Positions 46,391 through 57,759 of a stretch of 64,000 nucleotides of DNA are shown piece by piece; within the stretch, counting starts at the first letter, position 1, and every line of letters begins with the position of its first letter. The translations under genes and the position numbers were made by a program. Under the pieces are notes generated by a model, which saw only the letters and a list, made by a program, of their open reading frames with translations, made no database searches and was not told where the DNA came from. This DNA comes from Cycas panzhihuaensis. Its lineage: Eukaryota > Cycadophyta. The DNA lies in contig CM041465.1 in assembly GCA_023213395.1 (NCBI GenBank), positions 116,753,741-116,817,740 of the forward strand, read 5' to 3'.

Positions 46391-47690
46391 TATTATTTCT
46401 ATTTAGGATTCATCTCCCCATCCATTGACTAACAGTGAGTGGTATGGGGATATTGTGCAATACCTCACTAAGTAGTAGTATCATCCTCATGCTAGCAACA
46501 AGGTTAGGTCCTGCATTCGGGCTACCACTCGATAGTACTTCCTTATGGAAGAGGTATTATACAAGACGTCTTTCGATGGGATCCTTCTCTACTATGTCAG
46601 TCTTGATGAGGCAGGCCAAATACTTCATGAATACCATAATGGAATTTGTGGGGGCCATTTTGGGGGCCAATCCATGACCCAAAGGATCTTTTACATAGGC
46701 TATTATTAGCTATCCCTCTTTAAGGATGCCCATGCCTATGCCCTACGATGTTGATGGTGTCAAGAATATGCCAACGTCATCTATTCACCTTCTGAGGCAT
46801 TACATCTTATTATATCTCCATGGACTTTCTCTTAATAAGGATTAGACCTCATTAGGGCCATAATCCTGCATTCTTCATCGTAGCACAAATTCATCTTGAC
46901 CGTGATGTAATACTTTTCTAAATAGGTTAAAGTGATCCCCCTATCCTCTACTCCCGGTAAGACGATAGATGTCTTCGTCTACCAACATATCATTTGTCGG
47001 TTTGGGTTCTTGACGTCTTGATTACAGATAATAGAACCCTCTTCCGTAAAAAGGAGATGGATGAACTTTATGAGAAATTTAGAATATCTCATAAAACTTC
47101 TTCACCTTATTAGCCCTAGGCCAATGGCCAAATTGAATCTTTTAACAAAACCCTCATCAACATCCTGAAGAAAATCATAACCCAATCTAAAAAAGATTGG
47201 CATCTTCAACTTCCTTCTGCCCTATAGGCGCATCGTACTTCCATCCGCATAGCTACAAGGATGACCTCATTCTCTCTTATGTATGGAACTAAGGCGGTCC
47301 TCCCATTGGAAGTTGATATCCCTTCCTTACAGGTTTCCCTTCGGGGTCTTGTTAAGGAGGAGTCCTATCGTCAGGCCTTACTCCTAGACCTCAAAGCTTT
47401 AGATGAGAGACACTTGATTACATATCAAGTGAATCTTGCCTCCAAAGCTAGGGCGTGAAAGGAATACGATAAATGCCTTCAACCCCATCCCTTGTATCCT
47501 AGACACCATGTCTTTAAGTTGGAATATTTCCATGATCGCTTGTCTAAATTCAAACCTAAATGAGTTGGCCCTTTCATCATTCTCGAAAGCCTCAATAACG
47601 ACACCTATAGGATTGCAACTATATAGGGTCTTAAGTTTGAGAAAGCCATTAACGATAAGTTCCTTAAGAAATTCTATGTATGACTGTCCC
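46391..47690 (+). pseudogene. pol: Inner integrase
   Basis: Zinc region at about 46530-46790: VLYKTSFDGILLYY, then a HNGICGGHFGGQSM-like His pair and a CQEYAN block. The core at about 46800-47160 is recognisable (GLDLIRAI and ANGQIES types) but frameshifted. An open piece at 47261-47458 reads TSFSLMYGTKAVLPLEVDIPS, typical of Tat/Athila integrases. The C-terminal GPY/F-like part follows to about 47690. No chromodomain is seen. Confidence 0.85.
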
Positions 47691-48539
47691 TACTTCTCAA
47701 TAGACCAGGCATACCAACGCCTCTCCCCTCACCCGAAATGAGCCTAAACTACCACTCTAAGCATGATCGCATTCCCTCTAACCATAGGGGGAATGGCAGC
47801 TTAGGGTGGATTTCCTACCTTTACAGTTCTTTCTATGGCATCTTTTGTTTCTCTCCCAAGGGAAACCTTTCCTCCTAATTAGACATGTACATTTCTATCA
47901 TTCCTGAGCTTAGAAATGCACCTCAACTACGACTACATGCTCAAGTACCTATACTCTCTCTTTGTCATTACTTTCTTTGCATATCTGCTATGCTCCTTTG
48001 ATGACATACATGGCTCCCCATCTTCTAGTCTTATATGTGTCTATTACCTACACGCATGGTGATTGTGTGTGTCCTCTATAAGTGTGGTCCTGCATAAAAA
48101 AAAAGATGTGTAGGCACCCCCTAAGTGATCTAATAACAAAAACCATATAATAATCAACTAAAGTCATCATGATGTTTAGCCCCTCATGCACTTGTGCACC
48201 CATGTCCACACACACATAAATATATAAACATATAAACAAATGCAACATCACCAAACCATCATAATACCATCATCATGGATCAAATGGGATGCTAATGGGC
48301 CCCTATCTATATATATAATAAATCACATCATATAAAATAATATAGTACATCATCCTCAGGAAGTTGGAATCCTTACAGAGAGGAGTACAATCATGTGTCA
48401 GCATATGCTAACTCCTTAGAGGTCTAGTGTTTTCTTGGTCAAAACTAATCATACATTCCACTCCTTAACTCCCCTGCTCTCAAGGGTATCATCTCCTGGT
48501 CGACATGACCCCTCCCCAGGAGACCACATGCCTCCTAGG
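47691..48539 (+). other. Non-coding segment between pol and the antisense gene
   Basis: About 850 bp without a supported frame on either strand. It contains alternating AT sequence (CTATCTATATATATAATAAATC, split here only by description, at about 48304-48325) that could supply poly(A) signals for pol on the plus strand or for the antisense gene. The outer copy has the same layout (57531 onward). Confidence 0.45.
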
Positions 48540-50430
48540 CTCTTATGTCATCGTTGCGAGCTCCCTACCTTGCTCCCCTCATCTTGAGGCCTCCTCAGGG
48601 TCATCATTATCGTGAGTCTGAGTCCTACTCCATAATCACCTCACAGCCATATGCTCCACCAGCTAATTATATCATGTCTGGATATGATCCCTCTCCCACT
48701 CCACTCCTTGGAGCCTCTCCTCCAACATGTCTATCCTAATGCAGCTCTTTGTATCACCACCTACTGCTCCTCCGCTTTGAGCCTCTAGTGCCTGGACCCA
48801 ACTTTATAAGATGTCTCTCTCTGCAACTACTTCATCCCTCTCTGTGTAGGTCCCATCCAGCTCCCCCTATAGCTATCCGGCCCTCACCTGGTATGCTTAG
48901 GACTCTATTACCCACATATCCCTGGCTCTGATCAATAGGTCAAATGCTATTGTATGTGCCCTTACTGATCAAGGCTCCTCTCCAGCCTGGATGGGAGGCT
49001 GCCCCTTCGCATAAACTTTAGGGAATACCTCCCAAACTATTACCTCCACTAACCTCACCATCTCTTCCACTCCTATGAAATCACACATACTATATATTAG
49101 TCCATATATACATATATACCAAAACCTTAAAATCAAATTAAAGCAAACTATCAAAGCACCTAGTGGTCAAAAGATGTCAAGAAAGGGTAGTGTCTTACCT
49201 CCTAAGATGGTTAGCTCCTCGACTCGGATAACCACCTCCTCCATGGGGCCTTCCTTAGCTACCGGTACCTCCTCCTCAGCCTCTAGTACCACCTCTCCTA
49301 CCTCTTGGCCTATTGAGGTGTCTCCTCCCCCTTACCACTATCACCGCTAGAGCTCTGCCTACCACCCTCAATCTCTGTGCTGATGTGTAGGGTGGCCCAC
49401 CTCCTTCTCTAGCTCCCGACGAACCTACCTCACCTCCTATAACTCCTGGTTGGCCTACCCTGCCTCTTATAGCTCCTGACAGACCAGTCGTTCCTCTTAC
49501 ATCTCCTGATGGGCCCACCCCATCACCTTTATCATGAGCTCCATCATCATCTCCACACTCTTTAGGACTACCACCTAACCCTCATGCCTTGTCGTCGTTG
49601 TCCCAATGCACTCCTCTATATAGGTCCACCGTGTAGTCTACCGGAGTGAGGAGGTCCAACGACGTCACCTCCAGTGATCACCTAACGTGGACCTAGTCCT
49701 CAGTCCTCCTAAACTAAGTCTGTCACCTGTGCACCATTTTTGCTCATGCCGAGATAGGGTGAGGGCCTCTTAGTGGTGCTACTACCCAAAAATGATCAAA
49801 GAACCAACACTACAATAGTGTGCAATATGAGAATCCTCCTCTCCCCAATACCCTAATAGCGTCTAGCTATGTAATCATGTTCATAGCTATCAAGGTAGCC
49901 TAGTCTAGTCTCTCCCCACCCTCACATCTTCTAACGGTATCCATCTACCTGCCTGGTATATCCCATGTAATTTTATTTTTGGGAAATCTGGAATAGAATA
50001 CCTAATGTGATAAGCTTCCTTACCCAAGGAGCCTGTGACATGACCATAGTCTACACTGACACTCCTCATCAGTCCTACCTTCCCTCATTCGTAAAGTACG
50101 TGGTTACCTCCATGTGTGTAGCATCTATGTTAGGCAATGTACCTAGCGATGCTGGCATTCCTCCCACTAGTACTCCCAAGATCCTCCTAATGTCTCCTAG
50201 TATGATAGTGATGTCACCCACTTGGGGAAGGTGGAATACATACCATCTCTGGTCTCAATGGAAGACTATATTTACCAAGAGGTGCTGATCTGGTGCATAC
50301 TACGATGTCATGATAATCTTTAACAGGCTGTAGTGTCCCAACATCTACCTATCACCCTATGACATCATCTCAATGAAGCTCATCATGGCAACCTAGATGT
50401 TCTTGCAGTTGTCCACTGTGATAACTGCTT
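48540..50430 (-). pseudogene. Antisense gene: plant-mobile-domain-like protein with coiled coil, predicted intron
   Basis: On the minus strand, from about 50430, translation shows a plant mobile domain (PMD) pattern near 50170-50290: DQHLLVNIVFH, stop, DQRWYVFHLPQVGDIT, then GDIRRILGVL (compare the PMD theme W..ETHTFHLP.GEMTITL.D...LLGL). Further on come a WFFDHF-like block and a DLLTPVDYTVDLYRGVHWD block, then a Gly/Pro-rich segment, an acidic segment, a predicted intron (49073-49198) and a coiled-coil tail (ELDGTYTERDEVVAERDIL). PMD proteins occur in plant host genes and in transposable elements. Stops and frameshifts are present. The outer copy at 57760-59659 has the same plan. Confidence 0.7.
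49073..49198 (-). other. Predicted GT-AG intron in the antisense gene
   Basis: The minus strand shows donor GGAG^GTAAGA, a branch-like GGACTAAT about 35 bp from the end and acceptor TTTCATAG^GAG, 126 bp and AT-rich. Splicing joins VEELTILG in frame to VEEMVRLVEVIVWEVF, whereas the unspliced frame is AT-rich and lacks similarity to protein. The outer copy keeps the donor (GGTGAGAC) and an equal-sized interval (58288-58414), with the acceptor altered. Confidence 0.6.
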
Positions 50431-50569
50431 GCAAAACCACTTAGGAGTTAGTCAAGACACTCCATGCCATGCCTAGTTTCCCTTAAGATGACTCTTGCCC
50501 TATCAGGCTAAGTTAGACATCTTTTCGAGCCCTTTTCCTTCTTTTTCTAGTTCTATACCTCTGCCCCAT

Positions 50570-50599
50570 GTCAAACTTTATGGTACTGCAGAGTTTGAC
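50570..50599. promoter_or_regulatory. Imperfect palindrome upstream of the second-RNase-H ORF
   Basis: An inverted repeat with outer arms GTCAAACT and AGTTTGAC around a GGTACTGC centre, matching the perfect version at 59792-59821. It lies between the divergent antisense gene and the sense ORF, about 510 bp before the TATA box. Confidence 0.7.
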
Positions 50600-51107
50600 A
50601 CGGACCTTGTTGAGATTTCAGCATCCCCTCAGCGGCCCCATGGCAAACTCTGCGGCACTGAGATCTTTACTACGGGGCCCTCTTTTCCCCCCATAAAAAG
50701 TGGGGGGGTGCCCACAAAATCCTAAATTTTTACCTAAGTGGGCCAAGGATGGGTCCACTAGGACCAGGGCTACCTAATGCCCTGGTCCTCCCCCTCTCTA
50801 GGCCCTAATCAGGTTCTAGAGGATCCTAATTCACCCTTAAGGGGCCAAACACTAGCTCAAAAAACTTCAAAATCCATTAATTTTGATTGATGAAATGGAA
50901 AAGGTAGGGGGTGATCCCCTCACTAGATCTGGCCTAGCCACTGTCATCTCGTCACTCTGGTCATATCGGTTGTCTCCTCTCCTCAATCCAATGGTTGAAT
51001 CTCTAGCTGCATGCCTCTGAAATCGAGTGGCACTCCACTGTGTAAAGGAAGGGGCTCTAGATCAATCATGAGCTTATAAAAATGAACTTCATTTTCATCT
51101 TCCATCC

Positions 51108-51117
51108 TATATATATA
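51108..51117 (+). promoter_or_regulatory. Internal TATA box before the 3' ORF
   Basis: CTATATATATAAGG precedes the conserved AGGCCCCGATGGGCACCTCC, and the ORF start follows at 51129. The outer copy has TTATATATGCAAAGGCCCCG at 60330. Conservation of both TATA and downstream sequence suggests an internal promoter. Confidence 0.55.
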
Positions 51118-51128
51118 AGGAGGCCCCG

Positions 51129-52607
51129 ATGGGCACCTCCTCCTTTCATTTTGCTACGATAGGCCCCACAATCATCTCCTTACCCTCATTGCTTTTGCCT
51201 TATGGGTCTGTCCCCTATTTTTCCTCTGTGGCTTCTATTTTAAGCCTCTTTGGAATATTTATGATGACCCCTTTAGCCTCTCGTAGACCCCTTCCATCTC
51301 GACTTTCACACCACTATGAAACACACACTCATGTTTATACTCCTTTGGCTTAACTTGCCACCCTAGATCCATTTTTGCTACCCATTTGAGCCTTTAGGGC
51401 TCCCAAAGAAAGCACCTCCCTAACTCTAGGCCCAACCTCAACCCTTTTTATGACCTTTAGGGCCCTAAAGGAGCCTACTCTACCGATGTCTCCTCGTCCC
51501 CTTCATCAAGGAGATTTTCTCACCTCTAAGTAGCCTCTTTTCAGGACCCTCCTCTCCTTCATGATCCTCATCCATATCCTTTTGAGTGCTTCATAGTTCT
51601 ATCACTACCCCTTTCCTCTCCTCTCTACTTATCGACCCTATCATTACCTTTTTCCTCCACTGTCTAGTGAAAATCCTTATCTTCCCACTATGGCATTGCT
51701 TATCTTCACTGATGGAGGAAGTCGTGGCAATCCAAGCCCTTCTGGTATCGCGCAAGTCTTCAGTGACCCCTCTGAGTATGACTATATGTGTTTCAGAGTC
51801 TTCCTCTCTAAAACTACCAATAATGAAACTAAATATATACCCAATATTAAAGCCCTTACCAATGTGCTCCATCTCTACCATGGTCCCATCATCCTACTAT
51901 GTGAGTCTTAAGTCATCATGTCGCATCTTACCTAGGTTTACCAGGTATGTTTTCCATGCTTAAAAGCCCTCACCTCAACTACTAGGTCCCTCTTGTCTCA
52001 TTTCTCTTTTATAGACATATAGCATATTCCCTGAGACTAAAATGTTGAGGTAGATAGCATCGTCTGTCTCATCCTCAAGCGTTGTCTCCCTCTTCTCGGT
52101 GATTCCCCTTAAGGAACGTGTTAGGTAGCCCAATCACCTTAGTTCTGGGTACATCCCATCCTCTATCTTGCGATCTATTTGTACCTTTGAAAGTTGGCTA
52201 CTAATAAAGTTAAACTATGGTGACTATCAAGTTTGCTCTCTTCGCTCTATCCTTCGTACCACCCCGGTCATGAAGTTCCTTATCATTATAACTTTTATAT
52301 GTACATAACTTTCATTCATAGTATTTGGTCAACCATATTCATGATTATCACCACCAGTCATCTTGCATATGTACGATGGAGGCATCCCCATCATCTACCT
52401 TCTCTCTCATTAGACATTAGGGTGATGCATAGGCAACCCTTGTGCTATCCTGCTCTCCTCCCTATCCACTTGTTTTGCCACGACACTTGCCACCACCCTT
52501 GGATGATGATACTACTATATTTGTTACATGTTACTAACCTTTGTGTTTCCTTCATTCACCATCGCACTATGCTTCTGAGCAATGAGGCTCTGCTGCTAAG
52601 GGGGCAG
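51129..52607 (+). pseudogene. 3' accessory ORF with a second RNase H domain
   Basis: One frame of about 490 codons with roughly a dozen stops runs from ATG at 51129 to the LTR. Residues about 1-185 are Pro/Ser/Leu-rich and unassigned (SVPYFSSVASILSLFGIFMM). An RNase H fold starts at 51690: MALLIFTDGGSRGNPSPSG (first Asp), NNETKY (Glu), HGPIILLCES (third acid, Glu for Asp), HLT, stop, VYQV, then HIP, stop, D, stop, NVEVDS (fourth Asp, the H.PR..N..AD box). This is the archaeal/plant-type RNase H known as the extra RNase H of Tat elements, here downstream of integrase. The C-terminal 160 residues are unassigned. Confidence 0.85.
52598..52607 (+). other. Polypurine tract of the inner element
   Basis: TAAGGGGGCAG directly before LTR-C. 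The outer copy reads CCAAGGGGGTAG (61788-61799). Confidence 0.75.
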
Positions 52608-55600
52608 TGTTTCCCATCTACTAGGAATGGATATGGGTGACTCGACTCAAGTAAGTTTAGGTATGATTATATCCTTCTTTTTGTCAGTCTAAGAAATGGT
52701 TGATTGAGGCTCATCATACACATTGCATCCTGATTGATTAACTGCATGATCACTCTATATCACTTGCCTACTCATATTGCATTTTAACACTTTTTATCCT
52801 ATGACATCTAGGGATACACATCCCATGGCACTCCATAACCCTTTGCCATGTCTCCATGACATCCCCAAGCACTTCTAGCTCCCACAGCCCATTACACATT
52901 GCTTTATTGGTGTGGCATAACCCCTAGCACCTCGCCTAGGTTTGGTTGTCACCCTCATGAGTCGTTTACCTCCCTTTTTGGAAGTCCTTAACCATCATTT
53001 CCTGCTTGCTATGATCCCTCTATATTTTGTAACCCCTCATTGCCACCTTGGTACTGCAACATTCTTCCTAGGGTCTAGGATTTCCCCCTTTTAGGGAGCC
53101 TTTGTGCTCCTCCCTCTTCTTTTTGCCTTAGTTTTGACCACACCATTGTAAACTCTATAGTATCATTGCAAACTTTATAGTACCATGAAGTTTGTCATGG
53201 GGTGACTATCCACAATCCTTTTTTTATATAGCCACGGTAATTTTGCATTAAATATGAAATTTCCATATGGTAGTGGATTGTTTCCCACCCAAGGCGAACC
53301 CTAATCACTCGTTGGGCTAGGGTTAGGTTTAAAAATCTAAAATTCACTTAATTTCTTCTTCTTCTCACTCACTTTTCTCTCCTCTCTTATCCACAAACTC
53401 TAAAATAGGTTTTAACTCTGTTGTACCTACTTCACCTTTTAGTTGCCAGCTCCTATAATATAGGAAATAGAGATTGCAGGTCTATAGCAGTGTTGGCTAA
53501 GGTAGAGTCATGCTCCAAGTGTCCCACCAAGCTCCACCTTTCTCATAGGTTTTACTCCTTTTTCGTTGCACTATAGGGATTTTCTAGTAACCCCCTAAGG
53601 GAACTCTCTTTCTCACATGGTTTGCTTAGTAGATCTACCATAGATCTACCCTTACCAAGTACTCTCAGATCTTTTTTTGCTTATTCATTCCATAGCATAG
53701 ATCTTCCTCTACTAGTCTCTTCATGTGAGAAGTCTTTCTCCTTCTTTTCCTATTGAATTGGGAAGCAATCCCTCCTTCTTGCTTACTTGCATACTTCCTC
53801 ACATAGGTTATTTTTGGGTCTTTTCAAGGTGGTAGAAAGGAAAGAGGTTTACAGGAGAGTGAAAGGAGTCTTAGGTAGGGTTTCACACCCACACACCTTC
53901 TCCTCAAAGGTACCCCCCTTCTCTTCTTCCCTTTCTCTCCTCCATACCTTCCTTGTTTACTCAGGAAATTGTTGGGATGGAAACCTCTATTGATTGCAGC
54001 ATAGGCAGCCCTTTTCTAGGCCTGCAACTAGCCACTAAAGATCATATATAGCTTGTTTTTTATCTCTTGTTTTATACCCTTTCTTCTTTAGAGTTTTCTC
54101 TTGCATAAACTTGGAAAAGTTGCACTTGTAACTTTTGTGATATTTACAATTTTTACAGCTTTCTTGCTATCATTTTCTTCACTTGTAAAAACCTATCGTA
54201 TTCCTATTATTGAGTAGTCTTGGTCCTCTTAGCTATTAGCTTGGGTGCTTGAGGAACGTGTAGAGCATTTAGTTGGGAGGGATAGCCAATCCAAAGCTAT
54301 CTATTTTCTTCCCTCTTTATCCCCTCTTTCCCATATTACTTGTTGGTTTTACGTATAAAGTACAAACAATACTAACACTACACACATGTCACTTGGTAGA
54401 TATCTGTTAAATATATTTTTCTTTTGCTCATTTTCCCTTAAAAAATAATATATACACATATATATACATCTCCTTGCATGCACTTGCTTCCATACATATC
54501 CAGCACCCCTTAAGAAAGGGCAAACTTGTGTTGTGTAGGTTTTCTCGTGCTTTAGGGCAAATTGAGGTCTTTGTTGCAAGCACACCCTCCTTTCCTTGTT
54601 ATTTTTGTGCTTCAAAATTTCTATAGAAGTATTTATACTTTCTTTTGATTTCTTTTATGTTTAAATTTTGGGAGAAGGTAAGGAAGCCTCCCTCTTGTCG
54701 GTGCCCCTTTTATTATGCCATCCGTAGAAAGGTGTGTTGAGGAGGAGAGCTTGGATCATGAAAGGAGTAAGGGGGATGCTACGCCAACCACCTGGTTCCT
54801 AGGTACGTTCCCTTACCTTGTTTTTCTTACCCTCACCTTTCTCTCCCCCCTCTTTTATGCCCCCAAAATGAAAAGAAAGACGAAAGGATTATACTATTTA
54901 CATTATATTGGTTATTATTGCTTATTTCATTTAGATTAAATAATAGGAATTAGCTAACTCACACCAATAGATGCCACTTCCTCTAGTCATACACTTGTTT
55001 TCCCCCCTCGCCTAAACCCTCATCCATGCTAGGATTTAGGTAGGGTGGGTTGTGTACTCATCCATTGGCACATCATTCCCTCTTTGTATATCGTTGGGTA
55101 AGGTTGCATTTCTCATTCATACTCTTTTCCTTAGTGGTTTACTTATCCTTCTTCTTCCCTTGTTCATAAAGGATAAAGAGAGTGAGGCTAACACTTAAGA
55201 AAGAGAAAGAGAGTGCATTATTTTTTATTTAAGTTCATTTCTTGGATTTATAAGAAACAACATAAGTAATGATAACCTGCACCCTACATTACCCTACTAC
55301 ATAATGGCAATAAACGTAGGAATAACATACTTTATTTGTCCCCCATACCTAACCATGTTTTAGGCGTGGCACCTTGAGAGTACCTCCTCTCAAGGTCATC
55401 TTCCATCGCTATTAGCAAATCCCCCTTTGGCTTCACCTTTTAGCTCAAACTTAATTCATCAACCCAACTCCCCTTTTGTTTACTCATATCTCTAGTTGTT
55501 CTAAGCCTATGTATGAGTCTTTTCTTCTTTCCATTAAGGCTTGTGTTGCTCATCACCTCTTTATAAGAAGAGGTATGCCTTCACCTTCGTCTCCCTTCTT

Positions 55601-55765
55601 TGGCCATCTAGGATGGGAGGGCCCTTTTAGAGGTTACTTAGAAAACCAAGGAGGTCCCTTTTTACCCCTAACTCTAAATTGAGGAGGTGTTACCTAGAAG
55701 GGAGTTTGTGCACCATTTGCAAGTCCTCAAACCTACGTTTTGATGTACGAATGCCCTTTGTGGGT

Positions 55766-55821
<56 letters not shown>

Positions 55822-55912
55822 CCTCTCTCTTGTAGATTCTTCGATATAAAACCATTACTCATGTCATCTCAATCTCTCCTAAACCTAGCGACCCTCTAGA
55901 GGCGAGATTCTA
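52608..55912 (+). repeat. LTR-C, inner 3' LTR (3305 bp)
   Basis: It starts TGTTTCCCATCTACTAGG and ends GATTCTA (CA to TA). It is about 43 bp longer than LTR-B, explained by a CT expansion at 55769-55830. TATA (TTATAAG) is at about 55561. It is followed by GTTAT and then the outer element's integrase. Confidence 0.92.
55769..55830 (+). repeat. (CT)n microsatellite in LTR-C
   Basis: About 22 uninterrupted CT units followed by impure CT sequence. LTR-A and LTR-B have only three or four CT units at the same place (33222 and 40708). The minus strand reads as a spurious Arg/Glu repeat. Confidence 0.95.
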
Positions 55913-56891
55913 GTTATAATTGGTTGTCCTTCTTCAAGGATACCCATGCCTATGCCCTGCAATGTCATAGGTGTCAAGAGTATGCTAATGTCATCTGTTT
56001 GCCTTCTAATGCCTTGCACCCTATTATATCTCCATGGCCTTTCTCTCAATGGGGATTAGACCTCATTAGGGCCATAACCCCACCTTTTTCATCACAACAC
56101 AAGTCCATCTTGACTGCTACGAAATACTTTACTAAATGGGGTGAAGTGGTCCCCCTGTCCTCTACCCCTAGGAAGATGATAGCTATTTTCATCTATCAAC
56201 ATATTATTTATCGATTTGGGGTTCCTAACATCTTAATTACGGATAATGGAATCCCATTTTGTAATAAGAAAATAGATGAACTTTATAAGAAATTTAGAAT
56301 ATCTCACAAAACCTCCTTTCCCTATTACCTCTAGGCCAATGGCCAAATAGAATTTTTCAATAAAACCCTCATAAACATCTTGAAGAAAATTGTCATCTAA
56401 TCTCAAAAAGATTGGCATCTTCAACTTCCTTCTACCCTATGGGCATACCATACTTCGGTCTGCACAACTATAGTAATGACCTCATTCTCCCTTGTGTATG
56501 GAACTAAGGCGGTACTCTCCTTAGAAGTTGAAATCCCTTCCTTAGAGTTTCCCTTTGGGGTCTTGTTGATAAGGAGTCTTATCATTAGGCCTGACTCCTA
56601 GATCTTGAAGCTTTAGATGAAAGATGCTTGATTGCGTATCAAGTGAACCTCGCCTCTAAGGCTAGGGCACGAAGAACATACAATAAATGCCTACGCCCTT
56701 GTCCTTTACATCCTAAAGACCATGTTCTAAAGTTAGATTATCTCTATGATTGCTTGTCTAAATTCAGACATAAATGGCTCGGTCCTTTCATCATTCTTGA
56801 AAGCCTCGATAACAATGCCTACAGGATTGTGACTCTAGAAGGTCTTGAGTTTGAAAAAACTATCAATGGTAAGTTCCTAAAGAAATTCTAG
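55913..56891 (+). pseudogene. pol: Outer integrase, well preserved
   Basis: A 136-codon open piece (55924-56334) carries THAYALQCHRCQEYANV (zinc region), WGLDLIRAITPPF (first Asp), TKYFTKWGEVVPL, ITDNGIPFCNKKI (second Asp) and, after a stop, ANGQIEFFNKTL (Glu). The C-terminal part (56628-56891) contains KWLGPFIILESLDNNAYRI, the GPY/F module, ending at a TAG (56890-56892). This is Tat-type integrase without a chromodomain, the best preserved integrase of the two giant elements. Confidence 0.9.
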
Positions 56892-57759
56892 GCGTGACTG
56901 TCCCTACTCCTGAGTAGGCCAGGCACATTGATGCCTCTCTCCTTGTTCTGAAATGAGCTTAAACTACCGCTGTAAGTGTGTCCTCATTCCCCCTAACCAC
57001 AGGTGGAATGGAGGATTAGGGTGGCTTTCCTATCTTTATAGTTCCTCTTATGGCATCTCTTGTTTCCCCCCTAAGGGAAACCTTACCTCCTAGTTGGACA
57101 TATGGGTTTTCGTTGCTCCTGATCCTAGAAATGCACCCTAACTAGGACCACATGCTCAAGTGCCTATACTCTCTCATCATCGTTGCTTCCTTTGCATACC
57201 CACTATGCTCCTTCGATGAACATGCATGGCCCTCTATCTCCTAACCTTGCATGTGTCTATCACTTACACTCATGATGTTTATATGTGTCTACTATGAGTG
57301 TGGTCCTACGTGAAAGGAAGTACGGGTGCCACCTAAGTAATCTAATAACAAAAACCATATAACAATAAACTAAATTCATCATGATGTTTAGCCCCCGTGC
57401 ACCCGTACACCCATTTCTACATATACATAAATATATAAGCAAATAAACAACAAATGTAACATCACGAAACCATCATAACACTATCATCATGGATCAAATT
57501 GGGTGCCAATGGGCCCCCATCTATATATATAATGAATCACATCATACAAAATAATATAGTACATCATCCTTAGAAAGTTGGAATCCTTGCAGGAAGGAGT
57601 ACAATTATATATCAACATATGGTAACTCCCTGGAGGTCCAGTACTTTCTTAGTCAAAACTAATCATACATCTTGCTCTTTGACATCCCTGCTCTCAAGGG
57701 ATATCATCTCTTGGTCGGTGTGACCCCTCCCCAGGAGACCACATGCCTCCTATGATCCT
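56892..57759 (+). other. Non-coding segment after outer pol
   Basis: About 870 bp equivalent to 47691-48539, with an AT-rich TATATATATAATGAATC stretch near 57523-57540. No supported gene on either strand. Confidence 0.45.

Larger units (their letters stand above)
37548..55912 (+). mobile_element. Inner Tat/Ogre-type gypsy element, complete structure, 18.4 kb
   Basis: It has LTR-B (37548-40809), a primer site, gag, protease, linker, RT, RNase H, integrase, an antisense gene, a second-RNase-H ORF, a purine tract (52598-52607) and LTR-C (52608-55912). It is flanked by GTTAA and GTTAT. The LTRs share variants that separate them from LTR-A/D. All frames contain stops, but domain order is intact, so this copy is the best reference for the family. 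Confidence 0.92.

Noticed and set aside
55674-55862. Arg/Glu repeat protein on the minus strand
   Set aside because: It is the translation of the CT microsatellite.
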